DNA of 7,295 nucleotides from an uncultured bacterium (GCA_945917385.1 CAMEHJ010000053.1:1-7295); one strand, 5' to 3'; counted from the first letter of the stretch, positions 1-5,950 are shown. The notes: generated by a model from the sequence alone, not told the origin. Made by a program: numbers and translations.

Positions 1-656
1 TACGCGCCGATGGGCTTTGACAGCAGCATGACCGCCGCGAGCGCCGCGAGCGTTACCGGCGCAATCACTTTAAGCTCCGCCCACGAGGTGCCGGAGAAGC
101 TGCCCTGCGACCAGTGGTGCAGGTTTACAATATTGGATTCGTCCGCAAAGGTCACGACAAAGTCCGTCACCGCCGAGCAGATGTAGCCTATCATCACGCC
201 GCCGACGATGAGCATCGACATTCTGTTCACCCTGCGCGAAATGAGCAGGATAAAACCCATCGACAGCATTGCGCCTATAAACGCCGCCGCGACCATCCCC
301 GCCGAGCCGACGGCGCGCCCCGCCGACAGCGCAAAAACCATCGTCAGCGCGACGACGAGCTTTGCCCCCGACGATATGCCGAGCACGAACGGCCCCGCGA
401 TGGAGTTTGAAAAAAAGGTCCGGAGCAGAAAGCCCGCCACGGACAGCGCCCCGCCGAGCAGCAGCGCCGACAGCATACGTGGCATACGGATGCCGAAAAC
501 AATGCTGCGCGTCATGCCGTCGCCCGCGCCGAAAAGCGTGCTCGCAAGCTCTTTCGCGCCGATTCGGACGCTGCCGCAGGCGATGTTCCACACGGCAAAT
601 ATTATCAGCAAACACAAAAGCAGTGCAAAGCGCGGAGCCAATGATGCTCGCTTCAT
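1..656 (-). CDS. FecCD/BtuC-type ABC transporter permease, 3' part missing (window edge)
   Basis: This is the membrane permease of an iron-siderophore/heme/cobalamin-class ABC importer (FecCD family), and 218 codons are present. ATG is at 656-654, preceded by a good ribosome binding site (AAAGGAGAGC, complement of 661-670), only 13 bases after the stop of the binding-protein gene. Visible family features, in order, are a first membrane helix (residues about 8-27), the RMPR motif (57-60), LSVAG (71-75), LGISSGA (92-98), further hydrophobic helices at about 100-112, 117-140 and 147-170, and a W-x-Q-G-S-F-S-G segment near 182-189. Family members are usually about 330-350 residues, so roughly one third is missing past the left edge. 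The family motif usually reads Q then N-P in the loop after LSVAG; here R79 and N84-S85 are found. Substrate cannot be read from the sequence, but the B12 riboswitch upstream of the operon argues for a corrinoid or related tetrapyrrole/metal. An ATPase gene is expected next, outside the window. Confidence 0.9.
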   Translation of the reverse strand, partial: MKRASLAPRFALLLCLLIIFAVWNIACGSVRIGAKELASTLFGAGDGMTRSIVFGIRMPRMLSALLLGGALSVAGFLLRTFFSNSIAGPFVLGISSGAKLVVALTMVFALSAGRAVGSAGMVAAAFIGAMLSMGFILLISRRVNRMSMLIVGGVMIGYICSAVTDFVVTFADESNIVNLHHWSQGSFSGTSWAELKVIAPVTLAALAAVMLLSKPIGA

Positions 657-669
657 ACCCGCTCTCCTT

Positions 670-1782
670 TCAGTTCAACTTATACAAAAACCTGAGCTTC
701 GCCGTCTCATCCTCAGCGAACACGGCGTGCATGTCCGCGATAAGCTCACCGAGGCTCATGCTCTGCTGAAAAAGGCTCCTGTCCGTACACCAGACATTGC
801 CCTCGCGCACCGCCTTGAACTCGTAAAGCAGCTCCCACTTGGCACAAAGCTCATCTACGGAAGCGATGCCGCCGTCTATGGCGCTGTTGTAGATGAGCAC
901 GTCGGCGTCGCGCGCCGCGGCATAAAAGCTTTCAAGCTGCATATTCTCGGTGGACAGGGCGCTGTCGTTTTCCGCCTCGCCCTCCGGCAGGTACCGCCCG
1001 CCCGCAAGCTCCACCATCCGGCTGACGTAGCCGCCGGGCTTGTGTACCGTGGCGGAGCCGCTGCCGTTTATGTAGAAAAACGCAGCGCTTTTTCCCGTGG
1101 GCGTGGAGTTCATAAGCTCCCTGACCGCGGCGGTTTTTTCCTCAAATATTTGCCCGGCAAGCTCCTCTTTCCCGAACAGCACACCATAGAGCTTTATCCA
1201 CTCCATGCGGCCGAGCGGGTCATTTTCATAGCTTGAGCGCTCGATCAGCGTCGGTACGCCAAGCTTTGAGAGCTGCTCGATGACCTCCGGCTTATGCAGT
1301 ATCATCGTGGACTCGATTGCAAGGCCGCAGCCGTTTTCCAGAATCGTCTCATAATCGGGGGCGCTGTATTTTCCGGCGTAGAGGATATCGCCGCGCGCCA
1401 TCGCCTCCTCCGCCGCCGGCACATACCAGCCGCTCTCCTGCGTTCCCGACAGCCTGACATGGTCGAGCGCGTCTATCGTGCAGATTAAATCCATCGCGGA
1501 GGTCGCCTGAAGATAGACGTTCTCTATCGGTCTTTGCAGTATGAGCGTACCCTCCGGAACACGCTCCGGCAGCTCACCGTTTTCGGGGATAACGAGATAC
1601 CGGTTCTCACCTATCGTCAGAAGCGTGCTTCCGTCCGCATATCTGTCTATCGTAAATTCCTTCGCATAGGAAAGCTCCACGCGCTCGGGCGCGGACGTCT
1701 CCGCCTGACCTGCGCTTTGCGCCGCGCCGCAGGCGGTGAGAATAAGCGAGACGAGCAAAATCGGTATGATAAGCTTCTTCAT
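670..1782 (-). CDS. ABC transporter substrate-binding lipoprotein (BtuF/FecB-like)
   Basis: This 370-residue protein is the probable extracytoplasmic substrate receptor for the adjacent FecCD-type permease. A lipoprotein signal peptide is seen: K2-K3, a hydrophobic stretch 4-14, and lipobox LTAC with acceptor Cys18. The rest fits the type III periplasmic-binding-protein fold (Peripla_BP_2 family). There is a first lobe at about 75-205, including PLGRMEWIKLYG (189-200) followed by LFGKEELA, a long linking helix around 205-225, and a second lobe ending in the SLGELIADMHAVF helix (343-355) typical of the family C-terminus. The start ATG overlaps the TGA of the upstream gene by four bases (ATGA), which suggests translational coupling; its own ribosome binding site (AGAGAG) is weak. 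The permease follows after 13 bases. Binding could be of cobalamin, a cobamide precursor, heme or a siderophore; the operon's cobalamin riboswitch favours a corrinoid, but this is inference. Confidence 0.9.
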   Translation of the reverse strand: MKKLIIPILLVSLILTACGAAQSAGQAETSAPERVELSYAKEFTIDRYADGSTLLTIGENRYLVIPENGELPERVPEGTLILQRPIENVYLQATSAMDLICTIDALDHVRLSGTQESGWYVPAAEEAMARGDILYAGKYSAPDYETILENGCGLAIESTMILHKPEVIEQLSKLGVPTLIERSSYENDPLGRMEWIKLYGVLFGKEELAGQIFEEKTAAVRELMNSTPTGKSAAFFYINGSGSATVHKPGGYVSRMVELAGGRYLPEGEAENDSALSTENMQLESFYAAARDADVLIYNSAIDGGIASVDELCAKWELLYEFKAVREGNVWCTDRSLFQQSMSLGELIADMHAVFAEDETAKLRFLYKLN

Positions 1783-2642
1783 TCTATGCTCTCTGAATCA
1801 AAACACAGGCTGTATTCTATCTCGTGGGGCGTGCTCATCGCCGTCGTGTTTGCCGCGACGGAGATGGGTCTGTCAAAATACGCGACGGGAATTTCAAACA
1901 GCGACCCGCCGTCATTACTCAGCGCGTCATAGCGCTCATCCCCGACGCGCATATAGTCGTAGCTGCTGCTCGACCAGAGAATGCTCGCAAAAACCTCGCC
2001 GTTTTCCACTCTCATCGCGGCGGGGGACTGTATGCTCGCCCTGCCGGAGCCGCCGGAGAGCGAAACGGCACAGCTATACTCCCCGTCCGATAATCCGAGT
2101 GTCTCCGCCGTCACGAAATACCCGTCGGAAAACGCCTCCGCCGGGAGGGAATCCGCGCGGAAAACGAGCGTTCTGTCGTACCACGCCTCTTTCTTCTTGC
2201 TGAACGCGGCGCAGTCTATGGGCTTATCCAGCGCACTCACAGGTACCGTGAAGCTGTGCGCGCCGTCTGGAAGCTCCTTAAAAGGGATGCACTCGCTGTC
2301 GGGGGCTTTCTCCGCCTCTTCGATCGTACCCATATACACCTTGAGATAGCCCGTGCCGCCCATCGTCATCTCGGCGCTCATCTGCCCGTTTTCGACCGTG
2401 AGCGTGCAGTCAACGATCCTGAACATGGAGGAGCTTGAATCCACCGTTACCGTGTAGCTTCCGTCCTTGAGCGAGTCCGCGTCCACGGGAGACAAATCCG
2501 TCTCAGCCACCGTTGTCTCAGGCTGCGCCGCTTCGGCGTCGGGGGCGGGGGTCGCGGTCGGGTCGGCGGTGGGCTGCGCTGTGCACGCCGTCATTGTGAG
2601 CGTCATTAGCAGCAGCGCGGATATAATAATTTTTCTGAACAT
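1779..2642 (-). CDS. Lipoprotein with two tandem related beta-rich domains (NEAT-like pattern), function unknown
   Basis: This is a 287-residue predicted surface lipoprotein. The signal peptide ends in a lipobox with acceptor Cys20 (MTAC). A Pro/Thr/Ala/Glu-rich linker covers about 21-56. Two domains of similar layout follow. The first (about 60-161) begins DGSYTVTV, has VENGQM at 83-88, an FTVPVSALDKPI segment at 131-142 and ends KEAWYDRTLVF. The second (about 186-281) begins DGEYSCAV, has VENGEV at 212-217, FEIPVAYFDRPI at 249-260 and ends EIEYSLCF. This DG-x-Y start, VxNG turn, (V/I)PV..-(D)-P-I strand and final Y-containing strand resemble the layout of heme-binding NEAT domains, but I cannot confirm membership. 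The first domain carries an aromatic/basic patch (KKKEAWYDR), while the second lacks it, so only one may bind ligand. ATG at 2642-2640 has an AGAGGT ribosome binding site (2647-2652). It sits between the chelatase and the binding protein, so it may capture or hand over the transported ligand. Confidence 0.75.
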   Translation of the reverse strand: MFRKIIISALLLMTLTMTACTAQPTADPTATPAPDAEAAQPETTVAETDLSPVDADSLKDGSYTVTVDSSSSMFRIVDCTLTVENGQMSAEMTMGGTGYLKVYMGTIEEAEKAPDSECIPFKELPDGAHSFTVPVSALDKPIDCAAFSKKKEAWYDRTLVFRADSLPAEAFSDGYFVTAETLGLSDGEYSCAVSLSGGSGRASIQSPAAMRVENGEVFASILWSSSSYDYMRVGDERYDALSNDGGSLFEIPVAYFDRPISVAANTTAMSTPHEIEYSLCFDSESIE

Positions 2643-2660
2643 ATTTACCTCTTTACGGAC

Positions 2661-2692
2661 AGGCGGCAGTTGAATTTTTCAAACTGCCGCCT
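2661..2692 (-). other. Strong intercistronic hairpin between cbiK-like gene and next gene
   Basis: Perfect 11-base inverted repeat (arms 2661-2671 and 2682-2692) with a short AT-rich loop, lying in the 57-base gap between the chelatase stop (2700) and the next start (2642). On the coding (minus) strand no U-run follows it, so it is a poor terminator in that direction and is better read as an mRNA processing or stabilising element. On the plus strand it is followed by a T-rich run (2695-2706), so it could terminate antisense transcripts. Function is inference. Confidence 0.6.
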
Positions 2693-2699
2693 GGTTTTA

Positions 2700-3713
2700 T
2701 TATTTTGCCATGTCTTCCACGGCGGCGCGCGCGTGGCGGACGTAGATATCCCTTATGCTCTCAAGCTGTCCAAGCCCCTCGACGACGCAGAGAACCTCAT
2801 AGCCCTCCGCCTCGAACATGGACTTCCAGCTGTCCTCTTCGTCGCCCGCCATGTCATTGTTGGCGTGGTCGCCGGCGACGACCATCAGCGGGCGGAGCAC
2901 AACACGCTTATAGCTGCCGTTTTTGACAAGCGAGAGTACGGTATCAAGGCTCGGCTCCGCCTCGACAGTGCCGACGAAGTAGTTTTCCGCGCCCATCGCC
3001 GTGAGCGTATCCTGCATTTTCTCGTACACGCCGTTTGAGTCGGCCTCGGTGCCGTGACCCATGAGACATATGGCGGTCTCGCCGTCGTCAAACTCAGCGC
3101 AGGCGTCAACTACCGCCTGTGCGACCGCGGTGAAGTCCTCGTCCGTGTCGAGCAGGGGTCTGCCGACGGATATCCTGTCAAACGCGTCCGCGTAGTTTGC
3201 AAGTTCGTTTACAAGGTCGTTATACTCATAGCCGTCCATCAGGTGCGTGGGGACGACCACAAGCTCCTTCACGCCGTTTGCCGCCGCGCGCTCAAGCGCT
3301 TCGGTGACGTTGTCGATTTTGATATTGTCGCGGCTCAGAACATGGTCAATGATTATCTGACTGGTAAAGCCGCGGCGAACGGAATACTCCGGGAACGCAG
3401 TCTCGATATCGTTCTCGATCGCGCCGATGGTCAGGCGGCGGTTGTCGTTATAGCTCGTGCCGAAGCTGACGACAAGCATTTCGCGCTCCCCGATGCCGTC
3501 CGCGTTTCCGGGATTATCCAGTGAAGCATCACCCGTATTGTAATTTTCCTCGTCTGTCTGCGGTGTCATGGCGGTTTCTGTCTCCTCCGGCTGGGCTGTT
3601 TCTTTTGCGGCGGCTGTCGCTTCCGGCTGGGTCGTCTTTTCTGCGGCCGCTCCGCACGCGCAGAGCGAGAGGGCGATGGCTGCAACGAGCAGCAGTGCTG
3701 TGAGTTTTTTCAT
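2700..3713 (-). CDS. cbiK: Secreted lipoprotein sirohydrochlorin cobaltochelatase-like protein (CbiK family)
   Basis: CbiK-family class II chelatases insert Co2+ (or Fe2+) into sirohydrochlorin in anaerobic cobalamin synthesis. The 337-residue protein has a lipoprotein signal peptide (residues 1-19, lipobox LCAC, Cys20), a Thr/Glu/Ala/Pro-rich linker (about 21-75), then a full chelatase domain (about 78-337): VVSFGTSYND (81-90), PTHLMDGYEY (155-164), LMGHGTEAD (217-225) and PLMVVAGDHANNDMAGD (275-291). The two metal-binding catalytic histidines expected for the family are present (His220 and His283; spacing close to that in Salmonella CbiK), so the site looks intact. ATG at 3713-3711 was chosen because AAAAGGAGA (3721-3729) precedes it and it begins the signal peptide; an upstream in-frame extension would read through the riboswitch leader. 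An exported CbiK has a precedent in the periplasmic heme-binding CbiK(P) of Desulfovibrio. It is the first gene of a B12-riboswitch operon with transporter genes, so a role in external tetrapyrrole or metal handling is more likely than de novo synthesis. Confidence 0.9.
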   Translation of the reverse strand: MKKLTALLLVAAIALSLCACGAAAEKTTQPEATAAAKETAQPEETETAMTPQTDEENYNTGDASLDNPGNADGIGEREMLVVSFGTSYNDNRRLTIGAIENDIETAFPEYSVRRGFTSQIIIDHVLSRDNIKIDNVTEALERAAANGVKELVVVPTHLMDGYEYNDLVNELANYADAFDRISVGRPLLDTDEDFTAVAQAVVDACAEFDDGETAICLMGHGTEADSNGVYEKMQDTLTAMGAENYFVGTVEAEPSLDTVLSLVKNGSYKRVVLRPLMVVAGDHANNDMAGDEEDSWKSMFEAEGYEVLCVVEGLGQLESIRDIYVRHARAAVEDMAK

Positions 3714-3770
3714 ATGTTTTTCTCCTTTTCCGCACAGAGGGTACGGCTTGCTTCCCGAATGACCGCGCGC

Positions 3771-3807
3771 AAAAAGAGAGCCTTTTACCATAAAAACAGT
3801 AAAAGGC
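3771..3807 (-). terminator. Rho-independent terminator downstream of the cobalamin riboswitch
   Basis: On the minus strand a perfect 9-base stem (GCCTTTTAC, 3799-3807, with GTAAAAGGC, 3780-3788) around a 10-base loop is followed by TCTCTTTTT (3771-3779). It lies between the riboswitch aptamer and the start of the chelatase gene, the position of an expression platform, so B12 binding probably causes early transcription stop. The competing antiterminator pairing was not resolved by eye. Confidence 0.8.
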
Positions 3808-3842
3808 CGCACATAACAGTACAGCCAATTCCTCGTAGCCTT

Positions 3843-4035
3843 GGGACTTCTCCCCGTACCAACAGTCCGGCAGGTTTCCTGGCTCACGGATCTGCGTGCG
3901 CCGCCGCCTTCCCAACCCGAAGGTCAGTGGCATTTCGGCTGCGCACTTCCCGAATACAGTGACGAGATCGTACAGGATTCACACCTGTTTCCCTTTTACC
4001 TCCCTCCGCAGCGTAACGCTGTGGGAGCACCGGAT
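3843..4035 (-). promoter_or_regulatory. Cobalamin (AdoCbl-type) riboswitch
   Basis: On the minus strand the leader shows the conserved cobalamin aptamer segments in order: a GGTG..CCC start region (about 4023-4035), GGTGTGAATCC (about 3974-3984), TCACTGT, then AATGCCACTG (about 3925-3934), a GGTTGGGAAGGC segment (about 3906-3917), and the B12 box GAGCCAGGAAACCTGCC (3869-3885). A final GGACT..AGTCC hairpin (about 3845-3869) is the expected L13-type partner of the kissing loop. It ends about 130 bases before the chelatase start and is followed by a terminator, so cobalamin should repress the chelatase/transporter operon. Exact ends are approximate. Confidence 0.93.
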
Positions 4036-4062
4036 GAGTTTCACTATGCTATTGTTGTTCAG

Positions 4063-4091
4063 AATATACCACAAATGCGCGTCTGTGGCAA
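4063..4091 (-). promoter_or_regulatory. Housekeeping promoter of the riboswitch operon, with a palindrome in its spacer
   Basis: Minus strand: -35 TTGCCA (4086-4091), 17-base spacer, -10 TATATT (4063-4068), placing the transcript start near 4056, about 20 bases before the aptamer. Each hexamer matches the SigA consensus in five of six positions. The spacer region carries a dyad (4069-4088, CCACA with TGTGG at its ends and GCGC in the centre; 8 of 10 pairs match), a possible operator. Confidence 0.75.
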
Positions 4092-4114
4092 TAGCTTCAC
4101 ACGCGCCGCGAAAA

Positions 4115-4390
4115 CTATTTCTTCGGCATTGCGCGCTCTATCTCACAGTAGCGCTCGCGTATGCGGTCGTAGTTTTCCGGGATGTGCGGATAGAGACAGC
4201 CTGAGCAGTCCTTGCGCCCGTCCGGCAGGATGCGAAAGCCGCCGCCGCACTTCTCGCCCAGCAGGTACAGCGGGCAGTAGCAGAACAGGCAGTTAAATCT
4301 CTCCGGGTCCGCGCCCTTGTGACAGGGGAAATACTCACACTCCCTGTGGCTGAAAAATTTGTAGTTTGTCTTGTCGTTTTTGGCGTCCAT
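4115..4390 (-). CDS. Small cysteine-rich metal-binding-type protein (Cys-rich small domain, PF04071/COG2158-like)
   Basis: This 91-residue protein holds nine cysteines (18, 23, 34, 37, 39, 48, 62, 65, 82) and several histidines. They are arranged as NYKFFSHRECEYFPCHK (9-25), FNCLFCYCPLY (32-42), EKCGGGF and DCSGCLYPH (61-69), which I recognise as the Cys-rich small domain family. The function is not established; zinc or another metal ligand is presumed. I recall such domains occurring near or fused to cobalamin-synthesis proteins, which fits the B12-riboswitch operon starting 24 bases past its stop. Start 4390 was preferred over an upstream in-frame ATG at 4414 because GGAGA lies 8 bases before it, while the upstream ATG sits at the expected transcript start with no ribosome binding site. 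No terminator is seen after it, so read-through into the riboswitch operon is possible. Confidence 0.8.
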   Translation of the reverse strand: MDAKNDKTNYKFFSHRECEYFPCHKGADPERFNCLFCYCPLYLLGEKCGGGFRILPDGRKDCSGCLYPHIPENYDRIRERYCEIERAMPKK

Positions 4391-4421
4391 TTCCGTTTCT
4401 CCGATATCTTTCATTATTATA

Positions 4422-4427
4422 ATTATA
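4422..4427 (-). promoter_or_regulatory. -10 box (TATAAT) of the Cys-rich protein gene
   Basis: A consensus TATAAT on the minus strand lies just after the terminator of the preceding unit and about 32 bases before the chosen start codon. The -35 region 17 bases upstream (TTTTCC) is poor, and a second TATAAT-like run follows, so the exact promoter is uncertain. Confidence 0.5.
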
Positions 4428-4440
4428 CCACCGCGCGCAG

Positions 4441-4479
4441 AAAAGGAAAAGCCCCGGACGGCGCTGTGTCCGTCCGGGG
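4441..4479 (-). terminator. Rho-independent terminator after the ECF S-component gene
   Basis: On the minus strand a perfect 10-base GC-rich stem (CCCCGGACGG, 4470-4479, with CCGTCCGGGG, 4452-4461; 8-base loop) is followed by CTTTTCCTTTT. It lies 20 bases past the stop of the S-component gene and separates that unit from the Cys-rich gene. Confidence 0.9.
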
Positions 4480-4498
4480 GGCAGGTTTTTCCGGTATT

Positions 4499-5017
4499 TT
4501 ATTTGCAGAATTTCTCCCACGCGGCGAGAAGTCTCGTCTTGAAGCAGAGCAGAAGTCCCACGACCGCGCCGACGACGGCCTGAAGGATCTGGAACGGGAG
4601 CTTCATAATCGCATAGGCGGGCGTGCTGTATATAAACGCGCGGCCGAGCGTGTAGCCCACGACCATTATTACAACGCCGAGCGCAACGCCTATGAGCGTT
4701 CTCACAAAGCCGGACTGCGCGTTATCCTTATGCGCAAGCAGCGAGATGACCAGCGCCTGAAGGCCGTGCACCGCAAGCGAGACGAACATCGGCGTGGGGT
4801 AGAAGAAGAAGTCGCCGAGAAACGCACCGATGCCTCCTACCAGAAAAGCGCCGAGCGGGTCGAGCAGTATGGCGGCGGTGACGATGATGATATCATTGAG
4901 GTACAGATGCCCGCCGGGGACGGGAATGCTGAACGAGCTGAGCGCAATGTTCATCGCCATGAACACGGCGCAGACGGTTATCCATTTTGTCGGGTGCGAC
5001 TGACGCAAGCTTTTCAT
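4499..5017 (-). CDS. ECF transporter S component (substrate-capture membrane protein)
   Basis: S components are small integral membrane proteins that bind a vitamin or similar micronutrient and dock onto a shared energising module (EcfT with ATPases EcfA/EcfA'). This 172-residue protein has the family size and about six hydrophobic segments. Characteristic segments are an N-terminal helix ending ALSSFSIPVPGGHLYLND, then a DPLGAFLVGGIGAFLGDFFFY stretch split by small residues, and a helix with VSLAVHGLQALVISLL. This pattern fits the riboflavin/HmpT-like S-component superfamily. The substrate cannot be assigned, and no known riboswitch was recognised upstream. Start 5017 is chosen because GAGGT lies about 7 bases before it; an in-frame ATG at 5050 lacks a clear ribosome binding site. 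The gene follows the TtcA-family gene by 101 bases with no clear terminator, and ends at a strong terminator. EcfT/EcfA are not in the window, as is usual for unlinked S components. Confidence 0.85.
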   Translation of the reverse strand: MKSLRQSHPTKWITVCAVFMAMNIALSSFSIPVPGGHLYLNDIIIVTAAILLDPLGAFLVGGIGAFLGDFFFYPTPMFVSLAVHGLQALVISLLAHKDNAQSGFVRTLIGVALGVVIMVVGYTLGRAFIYSTPAYAIMKLPFQILQAVVGAVVGLLLCFKTRLLAAWEKFCK

Positions 5018-5020
5018 AAA

Positions 5021-5050
5021 ATGACCTCGCTTCTTATTTTTCCAGGTCAT
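5021..5050 (-). promoter_or_regulatory. Inverted repeat covering the S-component ribosome binding site
   Basis: A perfect 7-base inverted repeat, ATGACCT (5044-5050 on the minus strand) and AGGTCAT (5021-5027), with a 16-base AT-rich loop. The 3' arm contains the GAGGT ribosome binding site of the ECF S-component gene, so the fold would hide it. A second ATGACC/GGTCAT pair (5101-5122) lies upstream and overlaps the ttcA stop codon. Either RNA-level control or a protein operator is possible. Confidence 0.45.
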
Positions 5051-5118
5051 AATAACATCGTTCTGGTTATTTGAATATCACCAAAGCAAGATTATTTTAT
5101 ATGACCAGTTTGTGCGGG

Positions 5119-5874
5119 TCATTTGTCGTCTTTTCTTGTTCTGTAGCTCGGAAGCGGCTCCCAGCCGGGGAGCGGCTGGCGCTGCATGGCGCCGAAGATC
5201 TTGCTCTTCATGTCGGGGTAATCGCGGCAGAGGGCAGACAGCAGCTTCTTTATCTCGTAGCGCTTGCTCGCCTTGTCCTGCGGGCAGGGGTTTTCAACGA
5301 TGGGAACGTTCAGCGCGGCGGCGACGTTCGCTATCTTCTGCTCGCCGCAGTAGACGAGCGGGCGTATCTGCGTGACGCCGCTGCGGTCAAGGAAGGTCAC
5401 GGGGCGAAAACAGCTTATGCGTCCCTCAAAAAGCAGGCTCATCATAAAGGTCTCGACGGCGTCGTCAAAATGGTGGCCGAGGGCGAGCTTGGTTATGCCC
5501 CGCGACCTGATAATGTCGTTGAGCGCGCCGCGGCGCATCTTCGCGCAGAGCGAGCAGGGGTTATCCTCCTTGCGCACGTCAAAGACGATCTCCTTGATAT
5601 CCGTCTTGACGCAGGTATAGGGTATCTCAAGGCGCTCGCAAAGCTCCTTGACGGGGGTAAAATCCATGCCCTCGAAGCCCAGCTCTATCGTGACCGCCTC
5701 AAGCTCAAAGTGCCGGGGGTAGTATTTTTTCAGGTGGTTGAGGGCGAGGAGCAGCAGCATACTGTCCTTCCCGCCGGACACGCCGACGGCGACCTTGTCC
5801 CCCTCCTGTATCATTTCATAGTCGTCCACGGCGCGGCGCACCATGCCTGTAAATTCGTTGAGCAGTTTGTCCAT
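5119..5874 (-). CDS. ttcA: TtcA-family tRNA thiolation enzyme (PP-loop ATPase)
   Basis: TtcA-family enzymes activate a tRNA base with ATP and add sulfur, classically making 2-thiocytidine at position 32, in the cytoplasm. In the 251-residue protein the PP-loop SGGKDS is at residues 33-38. The iron-sulfur ligands typical of the family appear as the C-S-L-C pair (107 and 110, in NPCSLCAKMRRG) and Cys197 in ENPCP. LGHHFDDAVET is at 132-142, and PLVYC near 173-176 lines the usual C-terminal part. Length is near but a little under that of E. coli TtcA. Start 5874 was chosen because GAGGATC lies 8-14 bases upstream; an in-frame ATG at 5889 has no ribosome binding site. All catalytic elements look intact. 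In Firmicutes the exact target base is less certain, so the related 2-thiouridine or other thiolation roles cannot be excluded. It probably shares a transcript with the ECF S component downstream. Confidence 0.88.
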   Translation of the reverse strand: MDKLLNEFTGMVRRAVDDYEMIQEGDKVAVGVSGGKDSMLLLLALNHLKKYYPRHFELEAVTIELGFEGMDFTPVKELCERLEIPYTCVKTDIKEIVFDVRKEDNPCSLCAKMRRGALNDIIRSRGITKLALGHHFDDAVETFMMSLLFEGRISCFRPVTFLDRSGVTQIRPLVYCGEQKIANVAAALNVPIVENPCPQDKASKRYEIKKLLSALCRDYPDMKSKIFGAMQRQPLPGWEPLPSYRTRKDDK

Positions 5875-5915
5875 GGCAGAGATCCTCATAAATTAAAAAT
5901 TCAAATCCAGTATAA

Positions 5916-5950
5916 CGGAGAATTTGAGAGTATTCCGGAGAATTTGAGAG
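5916..5950. repeat. Pair of 15-base direct repeats upstream of ttcA
   Basis: CGGAGAATTTGAGAG occurs at 5916-5930 and again at 5936-5950, identical, with a 20-base period (about two helical turns, same DNA face). It lies 42-76 bases before the ttcA start and overlaps a candidate minus-strand promoter, so it may be a repressor or activator site. No regulator gene is nearby. Confidence 0.6.

Noticed and set aside
208..1236. Long plus-strand open frame opposite the permease and binding-protein genes
   Set aside because: It is antisense to two clear genes with good motifs and starts, has no family features, and arises from GC-rich codon bias.
2661..2706. Hairpin read as the terminator of the chelatase gene
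   Set aside because: The T-run lies on the wrong side for minus-strand transcription, so it would end only plus-strand transcripts.
3714..3887. N-terminal extension of the CbiK-like protein by 58 residues
   Set aside because: The extension would be translated from the riboswitch and terminator leader; the internal ATG at 3713 has a strong ribosome binding site and starts a lipoprotein signal peptide.
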